From Ignavibacteria bacterium (GTDB taxonomy: Bacteria > Bacteroidota > Ignavibacteria > Tepidaquicellales > OLB5), in NCBI GenBank assembly GCA_017303675.1, contig JAFLBX010000001.1:321970-385969 (forward strand): a stretch of 64,000 nucleotides of DNA. The letters run 5' to 3'. The position numbers were made by a program, and so were the translations under genes. Positions within the stretch are counted from its first letter, which is position 1; the number at the start of each line of letters is the position of its first letter. Under the pieces are notes generated by a model, which had not been told where the DNA came from, ran no database searches, and saw only the letters and a list, made by a program, of their open reading frames with translations. Shown one piece after another: positions 7,786 through 16,798 of this stretch.

Positions 7786-8601
7786 ATGATTAAAATGAAA
7801 CTTTCATTATTCATAGTATTTATATTCACTACATTTTTAACCAATTCACAAAGCGGATTCGACTCAAAATTTGTAAATCAGTCGGTTCCGGATAGAATGT
7901 CACCGGGTCAGAAATACAATTTAATAATTACATTTCAAAACTCAGGAAGTATTGCATGGGCTCCGGGGGAAGTAAGATTAAAATTATACTCCAATGAAGA
8001 TTCCAAAACACCTGTATGGGCAGTATCAGAGCTTGATCTGGTAAAAACCATTGAGTCAGAAAATACTGCTACATTTGAAATTACTGTGACAGCACCCAAT
8101 ACTGAAGGTGTATATAAATTCAGCTCACAGCTTACAAATTCAGCGGGAATTTTCGGAGAGATCAGTAAACCGCTGGAAATTTCAGTAAGCAGAGAAGTAA
8201 CTTTTAATGATGCATTGAACAGCAGCGCATTTGTTGAACAAACTGTCCCGGCTGTAATGGAAGCAGGGAAATCTTACAAAGTAATGGTAAGCTACACTAA
8301 TACAGGCAAAACTACCTGGGAAAAAGGAAATTACAGGCTGATTATGCTTGATGCGGCAGGTAATCCTTTATCGGGAAACTTCTGGAATACTTATTCTGTG
8401 AGCCTTGATGAATCAATTGCCCCCGGAGGTTCGAAAGTATTCAACTTTGATATCATTCCGTTTGCCCCTGGATCATATACAGTTCAGTGGCGAATGGCGG
8501 CAGGAGATAAAGGACTATTTGGAGATGTTTCAAATCCGGCAGTTATAACGGTATCACCTGTTCCTGAAATAAAAAATGAAGGTAAAAGCGGTAAACAATA
8601 A
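7786..8601 (+). CDS. Secreted protein with two NBR1-type Ig-like domains
   Basis: A 271-residue exported protein. A signal peptide (about 1-22, LFIVFIFTTFLTNSQS) is followed by two tandem beta-sandwich repeats of about 110 residues (25-135 and 145-258). Each begins FV-x-Q-[ST]-VP, then a PGQ/AGK-Y motif, F-x-N-[ST]-G and S-x-x-W, and ends with a G-x-Y-x-F/W and FG-x-[IV] pattern. This matches the NBR1 Ig-like family used by bacteria as extracytoplasmic adhesion or scaffold modules. The ribosome-binding site AAAGGAG is well placed. It is the first gene after the sigma-54-like promoter at 7734. Confidence 0.8.
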   Translation: MIKMKLSLFIVFIFTTFLTNSQSGFDSKFVNQSVPDRMSPGQKYNLIITFQNSGSIAWAPGEVRLKLYSNEDSKTPVWAVSELDLVKTIESENTATFEITVTAPNTEGVYKFSSQLTNSAGIFGEISKPLEISVSREVTFNDALNSSAFVEQTVPAVMEAGKSYKVMVSYTNTGKTTWEKGNYRLIMLDAAGNPLSGNFWNTYSVSLDESIAPGGSKVFNFDIIPFAPGSYTVQWRMAAGDKGLFGDVSNPAVITVSPVPEIKNEGKSGKQ

Positions 8602-8631
8602 AAATATAAATATTAATAAGGAGAAAACATC

Positions 8632-8784
8632 ATGCTTTGGACAATTGCAATAATATTACTGGTACTTTGGCTTCTTGGAATGGTAAGCTCATATACCATG
8701 GGCGGATTTATACATATTCTTATAGTTCTCGCTGTAGTAGCTGTATTGATAAGGCTGATCCAGGGAAGAAACCCGGTAGCTTAA
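8632..8784 (+). CDS. DUF5670-family small membrane protein (50 aa)
   Basis: MLWTIAIILLVLWLLGMVSS, a short polar turn with GGFIHILIV, then a second hydrophobic stretch and the tail RLIQGRNPVA. This is the pattern of the small Lmo0937/DUF5670 family: two helices, about 50 residues. The ribosome-binding site AAGGAG lies before the ATG. A paralogue (45 aa) sits at 31798-31935 in the other large sigma-54-linked operon. Family function is not established; it is usually seen with stress genes. Confidence 0.85.
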   Translation: MLWTIAIILLVLWLLGMVSSYTMGGFIHILIVLAVVAVLIRLIQGRNPVA

Positions 8785-8802
8785 CCGATAATCCATGTAT
8801 AA

Positions 8803-10320
8803 ATGAAACCAGAATCCGGAAAGACTGAATCAATTTGGATGGGGACATTTGATGTCCCCATATTTAATTCATTGAAAAATGATACTAATGCTGATGTATG
8901 TATAATAGGTGCAGGAATTACAGGACTAACCTGCGCGTATATGCTGATGAAGTCAGGTAAAAGTGTGATAGTTGTTGATGACGGCAATATCGGAGGAGGT
9001 GAATCTTCAAGAACCACTGCGCATATTACAAATGTAATTGATGACCGTTATTACATTATCGAAAGGCTTCACGGAGAAAATGTATCACGTCTTGCTGCTG
9101 AAAGCCAGACCGCTGCAATTAACCTTATTGAAAAAATTATTACTGAAAATAAAATTGAATGCGATTTTACCCGCCTGAACGGTTATTTAATATTTAAACC
9201 GGAAGAAAGGGCTGGAGTTCTGGAAAGAGAATATGATGCCTGCCAAAGGGCCGGTCTGAATGTTAATATTGCCCCGCAGCCGCCAATTAGTTCGCTGGGA
9301 GACTATCCTTGTCTTGAATTCCCGGGACAGGCTGAATTTCATATGCTGAAATACCTTTCGGCGATTGCTGAAATTATCACTTCAAACGGCGGAAGAATTT
9401 TTACAAATATACATATAAATAAAATTACTGATGGCTCCCCGGCATCTGCTGAGACAAAAAATAAAATTAAAATTACTGCAAAAGATATTATAGTCGCAAC
9501 AAACAGCCCGGTCAGCGATTATGTAGCTATACATACCAAGCAGGCTTCATACAGAACCTATGTGATAGGAGTAAGAATACCCAAAGATTCAGTACCTCAT
9601 GCCTTGTATTGGGATAACGAAGATCCTTATCATTACATAAGGATTTACAAACAGCATAAAAATGATATTCTAATAGTCGGCGGTGAAGATCATAAAACAG
9701 GCCAGGAAGATGAACCTGAAAAGCGGTTCCAGGAACTGATAAAATGGACAAGTGAAAGATTTCCAATGGCTGAACATATTGAATATAAATGGTCAGGCCA
9801 GGTAATTGAGCCATTTGACGGTTTAAGCTTTATTGGCAAAGACCCTGAAAACAGCGAGCATGTTTATATAGCAACCGGTGACTCAGGTATGGGAATTACA
9901 CACGCTTCATTTGCAGCTATACTTCTGGATGACATGATAAACGGGAGGCAAAATGATTGGGCTGATATATATGACCCCAAACGTATCACTTTAAAAGCGG
10001 CTCCTGAATTCGTCAGGGAAGGTTTTAACACTGCTATCCAGTACATTGATATTATCACGCCGCCAGAATATTCAGATGAAAGTGAGATCCCTTACGGAAC
10101 CGGCGCTGTTTTAAGCTTCGGAAAAGATAAATATGCGGTTTATAAGGATCATAACGGAAAGATATATAAATTTTCAGCTCTTTGCCCGCATTTGAAATGT
10201 GTGGTAGAATGGAATAAAACCGAAAAAACATGGGATTGCCCGTGTCATGGGTCACGTTTTGAGGCCACCGGAAAGGTAATAAACGGACCGGCATTAACAG
10301 ACTTAAAACCAATAAAATGA
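8803..10320 (+). CDS. FAD-dependent oxidoreductase with C-terminal Rieske [2Fe-2S] domain
   Basis: A 505-residue cytoplasmic protein. The N-terminal DAO-type flavin domain carries the dinucleotide fold DVCIIGAGITGLTCAYMLMK at about 27-46, GGGESSRTTAH and a late ATGDSGMGITHA motif. The C-terminal domain (about 415-505) is Rieske-type: CPH, 16 residues, then CPCH, with GS-FEATG-VINGPA. The family is found in many soil bacteria as a putative amine or aldehyde oxidase; the substrate is unknown. It has no clear ribosome-binding site, so translation is probably coupled to the microprotein gene ending 18 bp upstream. Confidence 0.88.
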   Translation: MKPESGKTESIWMGTFDVPIFNSLKNDTNADVCIIGAGITGLTCAYMLMKSGKSVIVVDDGNIGGGESSRTTAHITNVIDDRYYIIERLHGENVSRLAAESQTAAINLIEKIITENKIECDFTRLNGYLIFKPEERAGVLEREYDACQRAGLNVNIAPQPPISSLGDYPCLEFPGQAEFHMLKYLSAIAEIITSNGGRIFTNIHINKITDGSPASAETKNKIKITAKDIIVATNSPVSDYVAIHTKQASYRTYVIGVRIPKDSVPHALYWDNEDPYHYIRIYKQHKNDILIVGGEDHKTGQEDEPEKRFQELIKWTSERFPMAEHIEYKWSGQVIEPFDGLSFIGKDPENSEHVYIATGDSGMGITHASFAAILLDDMINGRQNDWADIYDPKRITLKAAPEFVREGFNTAIQYIDIITPPEYSDESEIPYGTGAVLSFGKDKYAVYKDHNGKIYKFSALCPHLKCVVEWNKTEKTWDCPCHGSRFEATGKVINGPALTDLKPIK

Positions 10321-10324
10321 AAAT

Positions 10325-11095
10325 ATGAAAGCATTATGGAAAGGCTCGATCAGTTTCGGGCTGGTAAATATTCCCGTTAAACTTTATTCAGCATCACAAA
10401 GCCATACTCTGGATCTTGATATGCTGCGCAAGGGTGATCTTTGCCAGGTAAGATTTGCCCGCGTTTGCAGGGATGACGGCAAGGAAATTCCTTATGAAGA
10501 TATAGTAAAGGGTTATAAATATGAAGAAGGCGACTACGTTGTATTAACTGATAAAGATTTTGAAAATGCCAGTGTAGAAAAATCTCATACTATAGATATA
10601 CTTCATTTTGTCAATGAAAAGGAAATTGATCCTGTTTACTTTGAAAAACCGTATTTTCTCGAACCGGAAAGATCAGGGATAAAATCATATGCCCTGCTCC
10701 GTGAAGCAATAAAGCAGACAAAAAAAGCCGGAATAGGAAGGTTTGTATTGAAAAACCGTGAACATATCGGCTTATTACGCATCTTTGAAGATGTTATTAT
10801 ATTCAACCAGATAAGGTATTATGACGAGATCCGTGATACCGGGGAGTTAACTATACCGACTTCTAAACAGGTGACAAAAAAAGAAATTGAAATGGCAGTT
10901 GACCTGGTTAAACAGCTGAGTAAAAAATATAATCCGAAGGAATACAAAGATACTTATGTTGACGAGCTAAAAAAAATAATCACCAAAAAAGCAAAAGGCC
11001 AGAAAGTTAAGCCAAAGGGTAAAGAGCCGAAACCAAGCTCTGCAAAAAACTTAATGAAGCTGCTGAAACAAAGCATGAAAAGTAAAGCTGCATAA
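10325..11095 (+). CDS. ku: Ku protein, DNA-end binding (NHEJ)
   Basis: A 256-residue bacterial Ku: MKALWKGSISFGLVNIPVKL at the start, VCRDDGKEIPYEDIVKGYKY, and the core segment GKR/VL-type GIGRFVLKNREHIGLLR. The homodimer forms a ring on double-strand breaks and recruits LigD. The C-terminus (about 220-256) is lysine-rich, as in many bacterial Ku proteins, and aids DNA binding. It starts 4 bp after the Rieske-FAD gene and is followed by three genes that together make up LigD. Confidence 0.96.
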   Translation: MKALWKGSISFGLVNIPVKLYSASQSHTLDLDMLRKGDLCQVRFARVCRDDGKEIPYEDIVKGYKYEEGDYVVLTDKDFENASVEKSHTIDILHFVNEKEIDPVYFEKPYFLEPERSGIKSYALLREAIKQTKKAGIGRFVLKNREHIGLLRIFEDVIIFNQIRYYDEIRDTGELTIPTSKQVTKKEIEMAVDLVKQLSKKYNPKEYKDTYVDELKKIITKKAKGQKVKPKGKEPKPSSAKNLMKLLKQSMKSKAA

Positions 11096-11108
11096 ATAAG
11101 GATATCGG

Positions 11109-11711
11109 ATGAGCCTTGGAACTTACAGAAAAAAAAGAAATTTTAAAAAAACAAGTGAACCTGCTGGCAAAAAGAAGAATGCAGGCTCTCAGCTAATTTT
11201 TGTAGTGCAAAAACATGATGCCAGCCATTTACATTACGATTTCAGGCTTGAGCTTGAGGGAGTTTTAAAAAGCTGGGCAGTACCCAAAGGACCTTCAATG
11301 AATCCAGCAGATAAAAGGCTGGCGATGATGGTCGAAGATCACCCGTTTGATTATAAGGATTTTGAAGGCATTATACCGGAAGGAAATTACGGGGCAGGAG
11401 AAGTTATTATTTGGGATACGGGAGTATATTTGCCTGTTGAAGGTGGAGAAGATAAAAAAGAAAATGAAAAGTTATTTAAAAAGGCGTTTTGGAAAGGTGA
11501 CCTGAAATTTGTTTTGCTTGGAAAGAAACTTAAGGGTGAATTTGCTCTTGTAAATATGAAAAAAGATGAAAAATCATGGCTGCTTATAAAGAAAAAAGAT
11601 GAATATGCCATGGAAACTGATATACTTAAGAAGAATAAATCAGTTATTAGCGGCAAAACCATAGAACTGCTTAAAAAATCCAATGGCCGCAAAAAAACAG
11701 AGAAAAAATAA
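11109..11711 (+). CDS. LigD 3'-phosphoesterase domain as a separate protein
   Basis: A 200-residue protein made only of the LigD phosphoesterase module, which trims 3' ends at breaks. The signature is FVVQKHDASHLHYDFRLELE, with the metal-binding His and Asp, then SWAVPKGPS, VEDHPFDY and GxIPEGNYGAGxVxIWD. The N-terminus is lysine-rich, and a lysine-rich tail (KKSNGRKKTEKK) follows. The last 29 bp overlap the ligase gene in another frame, so translation is coupled. In most bacteria this domain is fused to the ligase and polymerase domains. Confidence 0.92.
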   Translation: MSLGTYRKKRNFKKTSEPAGKKKNAGSQLIFVVQKHDASHLHYDFRLELEGVLKSWAVPKGPSMNPADKRLAMMVEDHPFDYKDFEGIIPEGNYGAGEVIIWDTGVYLPVEGGEDKKENEKLFKKAFWKGDLKFVLLGKKLKGEFALVNMKKDEKSWLLIKKKDEYAMETDILKKNKSVISGKTIELLKKSNGRKKTEKK

Positions 11712-12669
11712 TTTACAAAAAATTCCTTTCCCCGGTGATATAAAGCCAATGCTGGCAACTTTAACAGATAAACCCTTTAACAGCAGAGACTGGATATTCG
11801 AGGTAAAATGGGATGGTTACAGGGTTATATCAAAGAAATATAAAAATACTGTCACCTTAACATCCAGAAACCTGGTATCCTTCGATAAACTCTTTCCAAC
11901 AATAAAGAAAAACCTGGGTTCAATTAAAGGAAATTATGTAATTGACGGAGAAGCTGTAGCACTTGATGATTCAAATAAACCCGATTTCCAAAAAATACAG
12001 AACTATAAAAAAACGGGAATTGGTACTATTGTTTATTATGTTTTTGATCTGCTGTGGCTGAACGGATATAATACAGAAACACTTCCTGTAACCGAAAGGA
12101 AACAGCTGCTCAAGGAATTGATTCCTGAAACAGATAATATTTTTTACAGTGATCATACTGTTAATGATGGTATAAAATTATTCAATGAAGTAAAAAAACT
12201 ACAAATTGAAGGCATTATAGCTAAAAAGGCTGATAGTTTATATTATGAAAATACCCGTTCACAAAGCTGGCTTAAAATTAAAACAGAAGAAACCCTTGAT
12301 GCTGTAATTTGCGGTTATACAGAGCCAAGAGGCAGCAGGAAATATTTCGGAGCATTGATACTTGGTGTTTACAATAAAGGCAGGCTGATATATATAGGTC
12401 ATACAGGTACCGGCTTTAATTATACAAATCAATTAAGTGTTTTTAATCTTTTGAAAAGATATGAAATTAAGGTAAGCCCGTTTGAGGTTCCGCCAAAGCC
12501 TAATGCACCTGTTACCTGGCTAAAGCCTGTATTGGTATGTGAAGTAAAATTTTCCCAGATCACAAATGACGGCATATTAAGGCACCCGGTCTTTTTGAGG
12601 ATGCGTGATGACAAAAAAGCAGAAGAAATATCACTGAATACACAGTTAAAGAAAAAAATAAACTTATGA
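11683..12669 (+). CDS. ligD: ATP-dependent DNA ligase domain of LigD as a separate protein
   Basis: A 328-residue ligase that seals breaks held by Ku. Motif I is EVKWDGYR with the adenylated Lys, followed by DGEAV, a EGIIAKKADS motif and SWLKIK (motif V). The C-terminal OB fold carries CEVKF and the end LRMRDDK. The start ATG lies inside the phosphoesterase gene; the first 20 residues are basic. An alternative later Met within IKPMLATL would remove a conserved strand and is less likely. Confidence 0.93.
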   Translation: MAAKKQRKNNLQKIPFPGDIKPMLATLTDKPFNSRDWIFEVKWDGYRVISKKYKNTVTLTSRNLVSFDKLFPTIKKNLGSIKGNYVIDGEAVALDDSNKPDFQKIQNYKKTGIGTIVYYVFDLLWLNGYNTETLPVTERKQLLKELIPETDNIFYSDHTVNDGIKLFNEVKKLQIEGIIAKKADSLYYENTRSQSWLKIKTEETLDAVICGYTEPRGSRKYFGALILGVYNKGRLIYIGHTGTGFNYTNQLSVFNLLKRYEIKVSPFEVPPKPNAPVTWLKPVLVCEVKFSQITNDGILRHPVFLRMRDDKKAEEISLNTQLKKKINL

Positions 12670-12673
12670 TATC

Positions 12674-13576
12674 ATGGATAAACAGGTAAAGATAAACGGC
12701 AAAACATTTGAGCTTACAAACCTGGAAAAAATATACTGGCCAAAGGAAAAATACTCAAAAGGAGAGCTGATAGAGTACTATCACAATGTATCCGGGTATA
12801 TACTTCCGTACATAAAAAACAGGCCTCACTCGCTTAACCGTTTCCCGAACGGAATTAACGGCAAAAGCTTTTACCAAAAGGATGTAAAAGATAAGGTAGC
12901 AGGCTGGGTCACAACAGCTGAAGTGTATTCAGAATCGAACGATGAGAATATCCATTATTACGTCTGCACAGATGAAGCTTCGCTATTATATATGGTGAAT
13001 CTTGGTTGCATAGAAATAAATCCCTGGTTCTCCACTGTCAAACTAATAAACAATCCTGATTATCTCGCAATTGACCTCGACCCTCTTGATATACCTTTTA
13101 AAAAAGTGATAGAAACAGCCTTTGCTGTTAAGGAAGTTCTTGATAAGGCAAAGGCAAAAGGATACTGTAAAACATCCGGTGCTACAGGTATTCATATTTA
13201 TATACCGCTGAATAAAAAATATGACTTTGAAATAGCCAGGGAATTTGCACATGTAATAGCTCAATTAACCAATGAGCTTGTACCCGGATTTACAAGCATA
13301 GAAAGATCCCCCTCAAAACGCAGGAAAAAGATTTATATAGATTTTCTGCAGAACAGAACAGGCCAGACCCTGGCAGCACCTTACAGCGTAAGGCCTAAGC
13401 CAAAAGCTCCTGTTTCTACCCCGCTTGACTGGAAGGAACTCAAAGAAATTGAATCTCCCGAAGAGTTCACCATTAAAAATATTTTCAAGCGGTTAAAGAA
13501 AAAAGGTGACCTGTTCAAAGGTGTGCTTGGCAAAGGAATAGATATTGAAAAATGTTTAAAAAACCTTGATATGTAA
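12674..13576 (+). CDS. LigD polymerase (archaeo-eukaryotic primase) domain as a separate protein
   Basis: A 300-residue AEP-fold polymerase that fills gaps during end joining. Motifs: LTNLEKIYWP at the start, RPHSLNRFPNG, FYQKD, the catalytic IDLDP with the Asp pair, SGATGIHIYIPL with the essential His, and the late Asp in IYIDFLQN followed by APYSVR. It starts 4 bp after the ligase stop. It is the last gene of the NHEJ set and converges with a minus-strand gene ending 3 bp away. Confidence 0.93.
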   Translation: MDKQVKINGKTFELTNLEKIYWPKEKYSKGELIEYYHNVSGYILPYIKNRPHSLNRFPNGINGKSFYQKDVKDKVAGWVTTAEVYSESNDENIHYYVCTDEASLLYMVNLGCIEINPWFSTVKLINNPDYLAIDLDPLDIPFKKVIETAFAVKEVLDKAKAKGYCKTSGATGIHIYIPLNKKYDFEIAREFAHVIAQLTNELVPGFTSIERSPSKRRKKIYIDFLQNRTGQTLAAPYSVRPKPKAPVSTPLDWKELKEIESPEEFTIKNIFKRLKKKGDLFKGVLGKGIDIEKCLKNLDM

Positions 13577-13578
13577 TA

Positions 13579-14541
13579 TTAATTTTTCCTTTTGGTACTA
13601 CCAATGACCGTGTTTTCTTTTTTCATTCGCTCATTTACCAGGTCAGATATTTTAGGGACCAATATAGCGTCTCCGCCCGGAACAAGTTTTGAATTGCTGA
13701 AAATTTTACGGTATACCTGGGTAAGCTCCGCGCCGAAATAAAGGATCAAGCCTGAATAGTACAGCCAGACAAAAATTACTACAAGAGATGCTGCTGCGCC
13801 ATATGTAGAGCTGAAAGATGAGCTGCCGAGATATAAACTTATAAGATATTTACCAATTGTAAAAAGTACAGATGTGAGAATAGCTCCGAACCAAACATAC
13901 TTCCACGATATCAAAACACCGGGTAATATTTTATATACAAGCGCAAAAAGAATTGTTAGTACTATCAATGAAGAAAGATTATTCATAATAAATACCATTG
14001 GTATAAGTGTTGGAAACTTTTCTCCCATAAATGTATTAATAATTGAAATTGCAGAGCTTATTACCAAAGATACTATCAACAAGAACCCTGTTGCAACAAC
14101 CATGGAAAACGAAATCAGCCTGTTCTTGATAAAAAGCCACAACCCATTGCCAGGCTTAAGCTCAACTCCCCAAATAATATTAAGGGATTCCTGCAATTCC
14201 AGAAATACACCTATAGAACCTAAAAATAACAGAACCACACTTAAAATTGCCGCAAATATTCCTGTTGATTTGTTTGAAGCTCCTTTTAGGATTGTTTCTA
14301 TCATCACTGCACCATCAGGACCGACCAGACTTTTCAATTCAGAGAAAATCTGCCCTTTTGCGGCATCCTCTCCGAAGAAAAATCCCGCAATGGCAATAAC
14401 AATTATCAATAATGGCCCGAGTGAAAAGGCAGTGTAATATGAAAGCGCTGCAGCCATTTTAAATCCCTTATCATCCAGCAATTCATAATATGCCTTTACT
14501 ATCAGTGAGGGTATGGCCTTTATTGAAAATTTTTTACTCAA
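13579..14541 (-). CDS. YihY/BrkB-family inner-membrane protein
   Basis: A 320-residue multipass membrane protein of the YihY/virulence factor BrkB family, once misnamed RNase BN. It shows the conserved start KGFKMAAALSYYTAFSLGPLLI and about six hydrophobic segments, with the late YFGAELTQVY motif that is diagnostic of the family. The function is not settled; an efflux or lipid-related role has been proposed for homologues. It overlaps the end of the glycosyltransferase gene by 8 bp and closes this minus-strand operon. Confidence 0.9.
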   Translation of the reverse strand: MSKKFSIKAIPSLIVKAYYELLDDKGFKMAAALSYYTAFSLGPLLIIVIAIAGFFFGEDAAKGQIFSELKSLVGPDGAVMIETILKGASNKSTGIFAAILSVVLLFLGSIGVFLELQESLNIIWGVELKPGNGLWLFIKNRLISFSMVVATGFLLIVSLVISSAISIINTFMGEKFPTLIPMVFIMNNLSSLIVLTILFALVYKILPGVLISWKYVWFGAILTSVLFTIGKYLISLYLGSSSFSSTYGAAASLVVIFVWLYYSGLILYFGAELTQVYRKIFSNSKLVPGGDAILVPKISDLVNERMKKENTVIGSTKRKN

Positions 14542-16792
14542 CCTGAAGTTCCTGTCTTATCCTGTACATTCTGTGCAGTGCTGTCAACCAGCTGATAGTT
14601 GATTCAGCTCCCTGATTTTGATTAGTAATAGCGGATGTAAGCCCGTCATAACAACCTCCGGTAGTAAAATCATATAATGGTTCCTGTCTGTCATTATTCC
14701 CCAGAAACCAGCTGAAAGCAACCCCGATCTTATTAATCCATTCCATATCTTCAGATATCAGGTATGCCTGGTAACAGGCATCAATAATCGAAGCAATTTC
14801 AACCGGCTGCTGATCAAATTTCGCTTTTTCCTGTCCTTTAAAATACCATCCGTCATTTCCGATTAAAGAAATGTAATTCTTTTCTTTTTCAATAATTATA
14901 TCATACATCCAGTTTAATGATTCCAGCCCATTATACAAATAATTACTGTTCTTAAAATAAATGCCTCCCATAAGCAGAGCCTGAGAGAGCCTTGCATTAT
15001 CATATGTCAAATATTGTTCAAACCATTTCCAATCACCTTTGGAATTAGACACATAAGCTTCATTAAGCTTTTCAAGCAGTTTTTTACAAATTCTTTTAAC
15101 ATCACGCGCTCCTGAAAATCTCTGCAGGTAAAAAATACATCCCATGATTATATGTGCAATGGAACGAAGGGAATTAAACTTTTCCATATTTTTTAATGTA
15201 CAATCAAACAGCATTTTGCATAAAGCAAGGTGCGAATGATTTTCAGAATTTTTAATAAAGTATCCCAGAACAAACATTGTTCTGCCGTTTGAATCTTCAG
15301 AACCTGCCTCTTCAAGCCATTTCCTGTCATAACTCATAAAATTCCTGAATAAACCTGTATCTTTATTATAGGCATAATGAATAAAAGAGAGGTATGTATA
15401 TAATAACTGATCCGCAACAGGATCATGAAACAGATATTTATTCATTATTATCACAAGCAAAGCCCTGCAGTTATCATCAATACAATAACCTTCATTTCTG
15501 TTTGGAATAGAAAAAACCGAATGCTGAAGGATTCCTGTAGTATCTGTAATATTACGCAAATGAGTAAGATTAACTTCTGGCAATGAGGGAATCATCTTAT
15601 ATTTTGGAGAAGGCACAAGGCTTGTTGAATTAATAGTGTATTCGGCAGCTGCCTTCTGAAATATTTCGTAATACTTTTTAGCTACTTCACCCCAAATCAT
15701 TTTCCTGCCTGCTTCATAAGCGTTCCGGCGCAGCCTGTTGCGTTTGTTTTCGTCATCAAGCAGATCTTTTATGGAAGCTGAAAGCGATGCAATATCATGA
15801 GGTTCATACAATATACCTTTTTCATCTTTTAACAGTTCTTCGGCGTACCAGTATGGAGTTGAAATTATCGCTTTACCGGATGCAAGTGCATATGTTAATG
15901 TTCCTGAAACAATTTGTTCAAGGTTATGATAAGGTGAAACATAAATATCACTCATCAACAGAAATTCCAAAAGCTCTTCTGTATCTACAAAACGGTTTAT
16001 AAAGATAACGTTGTTTTCCAAACTATGTTTTTTAACGAGGTTTTCAAGGCTGTTTCTGTATGCTTCGCCATATTGTTTTTTAACATGCGGATGTGTTGCT
16101 CCCAGAATTATATAAGCAACATCCGGATTGGTCTTAACTACTTCTGCCAGAGCATTTATAACATCTTCAACTCCTTTTCCGGGGCTAAGCAATCCGAATG
16201 TGAGCAGCACTTTCTTTTCTGTAAGCTGGAATTTATCTTTATAATACGTTGTATCCAGAAACTGCACATCATGCGCACCATGAGGTATGTACCTGATCTT
16301 TTCCTCAGAGATACCGTAAACTGACGAAAGCATGTTAAAGGCTTTTTCAGACTGTACAATTACATAAGATGAGAGGCGGCCTATTTCCTGGGTTACCTTC
16401 AGCTGATCTTCATTGGGATGCTCAAGAACTGTATGAAGAGTAGTAACCACAGGCTTTTTAAGGTTTTCTAACAGATAGAGAATATGCGAACCGGCCTCTC
16501 CGCCGTAAAGTCCGAATTCATGCTGCAGGTTTATTATATCTTTATCTGAGAGATTCAGATAGTATGCTGCTTCTTTAAAATCATTGATACTTTTATCTTT
16601 GATCTCAAATTTCACTTCTTTCGAATATTTATAGCCTTCAGGAATATCGTTTAAGGCTGTTACATTTGCTTTAAGAGTACTGCCGTTTTTGATATTTTTA
16701 AATGAACCTGAAAGATCACTTGTAAAAGTTGCAATACCGCATTGCCTTGGTATGAAAGAGGAAATGAATGATACTCCGAATATTTTTCCCAT
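14534..16792 (-). CDS. GT4 glycosyltransferase with C-terminal helical (alpha/alpha) domain
   Basis: A 752-residue protein. Residues 1-385 are a GT-B glycosyltransferase: N-terminal FISSFIPRQCGIATFT, LLTFGLLSPGKGVEDVI (GT4 core), ILGATHPH, and the donor site SDIYVSPYHNLEQIVSGTLTYALASGKAIISTPYWYAEELL in segments. Residues about 410-752 are rich in Trp, Tyr and helices (YCIDDNCRALLV, NGRTMFVLGYF), like an (alpha/alpha) toroid of glycan-active enzymes. It starts 6 bp after the GH130 gene, so the two very probably act on one glucan or mannan. Product and acceptor are unknown. Confidence 0.85.
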   Translation of the reverse strand: MGKIFGVSFISSFIPRQCGIATFTSDLSGSFKNIKNGSTLKANVTALNDIPEGYKYSKEVKFEIKDKSINDFKEAAYYLNLSDKDIINLQHEFGLYGGEAGSHILYLLENLKKPVVTTLHTVLEHPNEDQLKVTQEIGRLSSYVIVQSEKAFNMLSSVYGISEEKIRYIPHGAHDVQFLDTTYYKDKFQLTEKKVLLTFGLLSPGKGVEDVINALAEVVKTNPDVAYIILGATHPHVKKQYGEAYRNSLENLVKKHSLENNVIFINRFVDTEELLEFLLMSDIYVSPYHNLEQIVSGTLTYALASGKAIISTPYWYAEELLKDEKGILYEPHDIASLSASIKDLLDDENKRNRLRRNAYEAGRKMIWGEVAKKYYEIFQKAAAEYTINSTSLVPSPKYKMIPSLPEVNLTHLRNITDTTGILQHSVFSIPNRNEGYCIDDNCRALLVIIMNKYLFHDPVADQLLYTYLSFIHYAYNKDTGLFRNFMSYDRKWLEEAGSEDSNGRTMFVLGYFIKNSENHSHLALCKMLFDCTLKNMEKFNSLRSIAHIIMGCIFYLQRFSGARDVKRICKKLLEKLNEAYVSNSKGDWKWFEQYLTYDNARLSQALLMGGIYFKNSNYLYNGLESLNWMYDIIIEKEKNYISLIGNDGWYFKGQEKAKFDQQPVEIASIIDACYQAYLISEDMEWINKIGVAFSWFLGNNDRQEPLYDFTTGGCYDGLTSAITNQNQGAESTISWLTALHRMYRIRQELQVE

Positions 16793-16798
16793 AAATTT

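Noticed and set aside
13874-14437. A 187-codon plus-strand frame in the YihY gene
   Set aside because: It is the antisense of a clear membrane protein of known family; no start signal.
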